Positions 63,177-64,000 of a DNA stretch of 64,000 nt are shown in pieces. Under the pieces are notes generated by a model. It had not been told where the DNA came from and did not search any database. It saw nothing but the letters and a program-made list of their open reading frames with translations. A program made the translations under genes and the position numbers. Within the stretch, counting starts at the first letter, position 1. Every line of letters begins with the position of its first letter. Where the stretch lies: positions 3,679,501-3,743,500 of the forward strand of contig NZ_CP121668.1 of NCBI RefSeq assembly GCF_029714425.1, read 5' to 3'. This DNA comes from Bradyrhizobium sp. CB2312. GTDB taxonomy: Bacteria > Pseudomonadota > Alphaproteobacteria > Rhizobiales > Xanthobacteraceae.

Positions 63177-63977
63177 ATGACGACGCCGGTCGCGCTCACC
63201 ATCGCCGGCTCGGATTCGAGTGGCGGCGCCGGCATCCAGGCGGACCTGAAGACCTTTGCCGCGCTCGGCGTCTACGGCGCCTCCGCCATTACGGCGCTGA
63301 CGGCGCAGAACACGCGCGGCGTCACCGGCATCCATGCGGTGCCGGCCGATTTCGTCACCGCGCAGATCGACGCGGTGTTCTCCGATCTCGAAGTCGGCGC
63401 GGTGAAGATCGGCATGGTGGCCCAGGCCGCCAGCATCGATGCGATCGCGGCCGCGCTGACGCGGTGGAAGCCCGGCCATATCGTGCTCGATCCCGTGATG
63501 GTCGCGACCTCCGGCGACCGCCTGCTGGCATCCGAAGCCGTGGACGCGCTGCGCGCGAAACTGATGCCGCTGGCTTCCGTGATCACGCCCAATCTGCCGG
63601 AGGCCGCCGCGCTGCTCGACGAGCCGGTTGCGGCCGGTGAGGCCGAGATCGAGCGTCAGGGCCGCCGCCTGCTTGCGCTCGGCTGCCGCGCGGTGCTGAT
63701 CAAGGGCGGCCACGGCGAGGGGGCAGAGAGCATCGACTATCTCGTCGATTCCAAGAAAACGATCGCACTTGCCGCCCCGCGCGTTGCCACACGCAACACC
63801 CATGGCACCGGCTGCTCGCTGTCCTCGGCCGTCGCGGCCGGGCTGGCCAAGGGCGAGGATCTCGAGCGCGCCGTGCAGGGCGCCAAGGCCTGGATCAGCG
63901 CGGCGATCGCCGCCGCCGACCGCTTCAGCGTCGGCCACGGCCACGGACCGATCCATCATTTCCACAAGTTCTATTGA
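63177..63977 (+). CDS. thiD: Hydroxymethylpyrimidine/phosphomethylpyrimidine kinase ThiD
   Basis: A 266-aa cytosolic ribokinase-fold enzyme that phosphorylates HMP and HMP-P for thiamine synthesis. Marks are [25 protein letters not shown] at the start, [34 protein letters not shown] and [22 protein letters not shown], holding the catalytic Cys and anion hole. ATG 63177 (gcgatga) is used because the family begins at this point and an upstream open frame is not conserved-looking. It stands close to the window end, and no thi partner is adjacent. Confidence 0.93.
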   Translation: MTTPVALTIAGSDSSGGAGIQADLKTFAALGVYGASAITALTAQNTRGVTGIHAVPADFVTAQIDAVFSDLEVGAVKIGMVAQAASIDAIAAALTRWKPGHIVLDPVMVATSGDRLLASEAVDALRAKLMPLASVITPNLPEAAALLDEPVAAGEAEIERQGRRLLALGCRAVLIKGGHGEGAESIDYLVDSKKTIALAAPRVATRNTHGTGCSLSSAVAAGLAKGEDLERAVQGAKAWISAAIAAADRFSVGHGHGPIHHFHKFY

Positions 63978-64000
63978 CCCCGGTCTCGCGCGGCGCGGCG

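Overview
The window is GC-rich (about two thirds G+C) alphaproteobacterial chromosome. Codon use, the repeat families (palindromic intergenic repeats of the 'cattccggggcgc…gaacccgga', 'gtagcccggatgg' and 'aagcgcgatgag' types) and the gene set (PurU–Liv–MetK–AhcY, alphaproteobacterial LPS-core genes, MosAB, DUF1127) point to Bradyrhizobium or a close relative. This assignment is inference. No rRNA, tRNA, CRISPR array or prophage was seen.

Region by region: (1) 1–7.8 kb: the start of a divergent gene, purU, a small lipoprotein, and a complete branched-chain-amino-acid-type ABC uptake operon (binding protein, two permeases, two ATPases) that ends in a short MetE-like protein. (2) 7.8–9.2 kb: an IS110-family element that appears to have split a palindromic repeat. 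(3) 9.2–20.3 kb: a secreted TPR–caspase protein; an HTH–methyltransferase protein, metK and ahcY (the SAM cycle); a Baeyer–Villiger-type flavoprotein; and an MFS/tautomerase/SDR operon divergent from a LysR regulator. (4) 20.4–26.3 kb: a 51-aa ORF, an LpxO/OlsC-like membrane hydroxylase, the two molybdenum-storage-protein subunits mosA and mosB divergent from an NTF2-like gene across a symmetric TGGCAA-N5-TTGCCA site, an MHS-type transporter and a fumarylacetoacetase-fold hydrolase.

(5) 26.4–49.6 kb is a large envelope-polysaccharide region: an MsbA-like exporter, galE, an LpcC-like core glycosyltransferase, waaF, hldD and hldE (heptose supply and transfer), an O-antigen ligase, the dehydratase / glycosyltransferase / reductase / initiating-transferase set resembling R. 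etli WreV, WreQ and WreU (QuiNAc-type O-antigen initiation), an LPG-synthetase-like membrane protein, a UDP-glucuronate epimerase, manC, a Gfo/Idh–DegT pair for an amino sugar, and murJ. Together these could build heptose-containing core and O-antigen on lipid A or undecaprenol.

(6) 49.6–53.5 kb is an accessory patch: a secreted protein gene with a one-base homopolymer frameshift, a tiny ORF plus terminator ahead of a DUF1127 gene, a long palindromic repeat, a SAM methyltransferase, a GtrB-like glycosyltransferase and a decayed methyltransferase fragment. (7) 53.5–64 kb holds redox and signalling genes: an orphan molybdopterin hydroxylase large subunit, cytochrome c', a ModA-like binding protein, a cystathionine gamma-synthase-family enzyme, a CHRD protein, a diheme cytochrome c, a stand-alone AsnC ligand-binding domain, a hybrid histidine kinase whose membrane domain carries the complete plant-ETR1 ethylene/copper signature, and thiD.

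The strongest items for a second look are the ethylene-receptor-like kinase, the MosAB locus with its symmetric promoter-like site, the IS110 element in a split repeat with a possible bridge RNA, and the frameshifted secreted gene at 49.6–50.3 kb.
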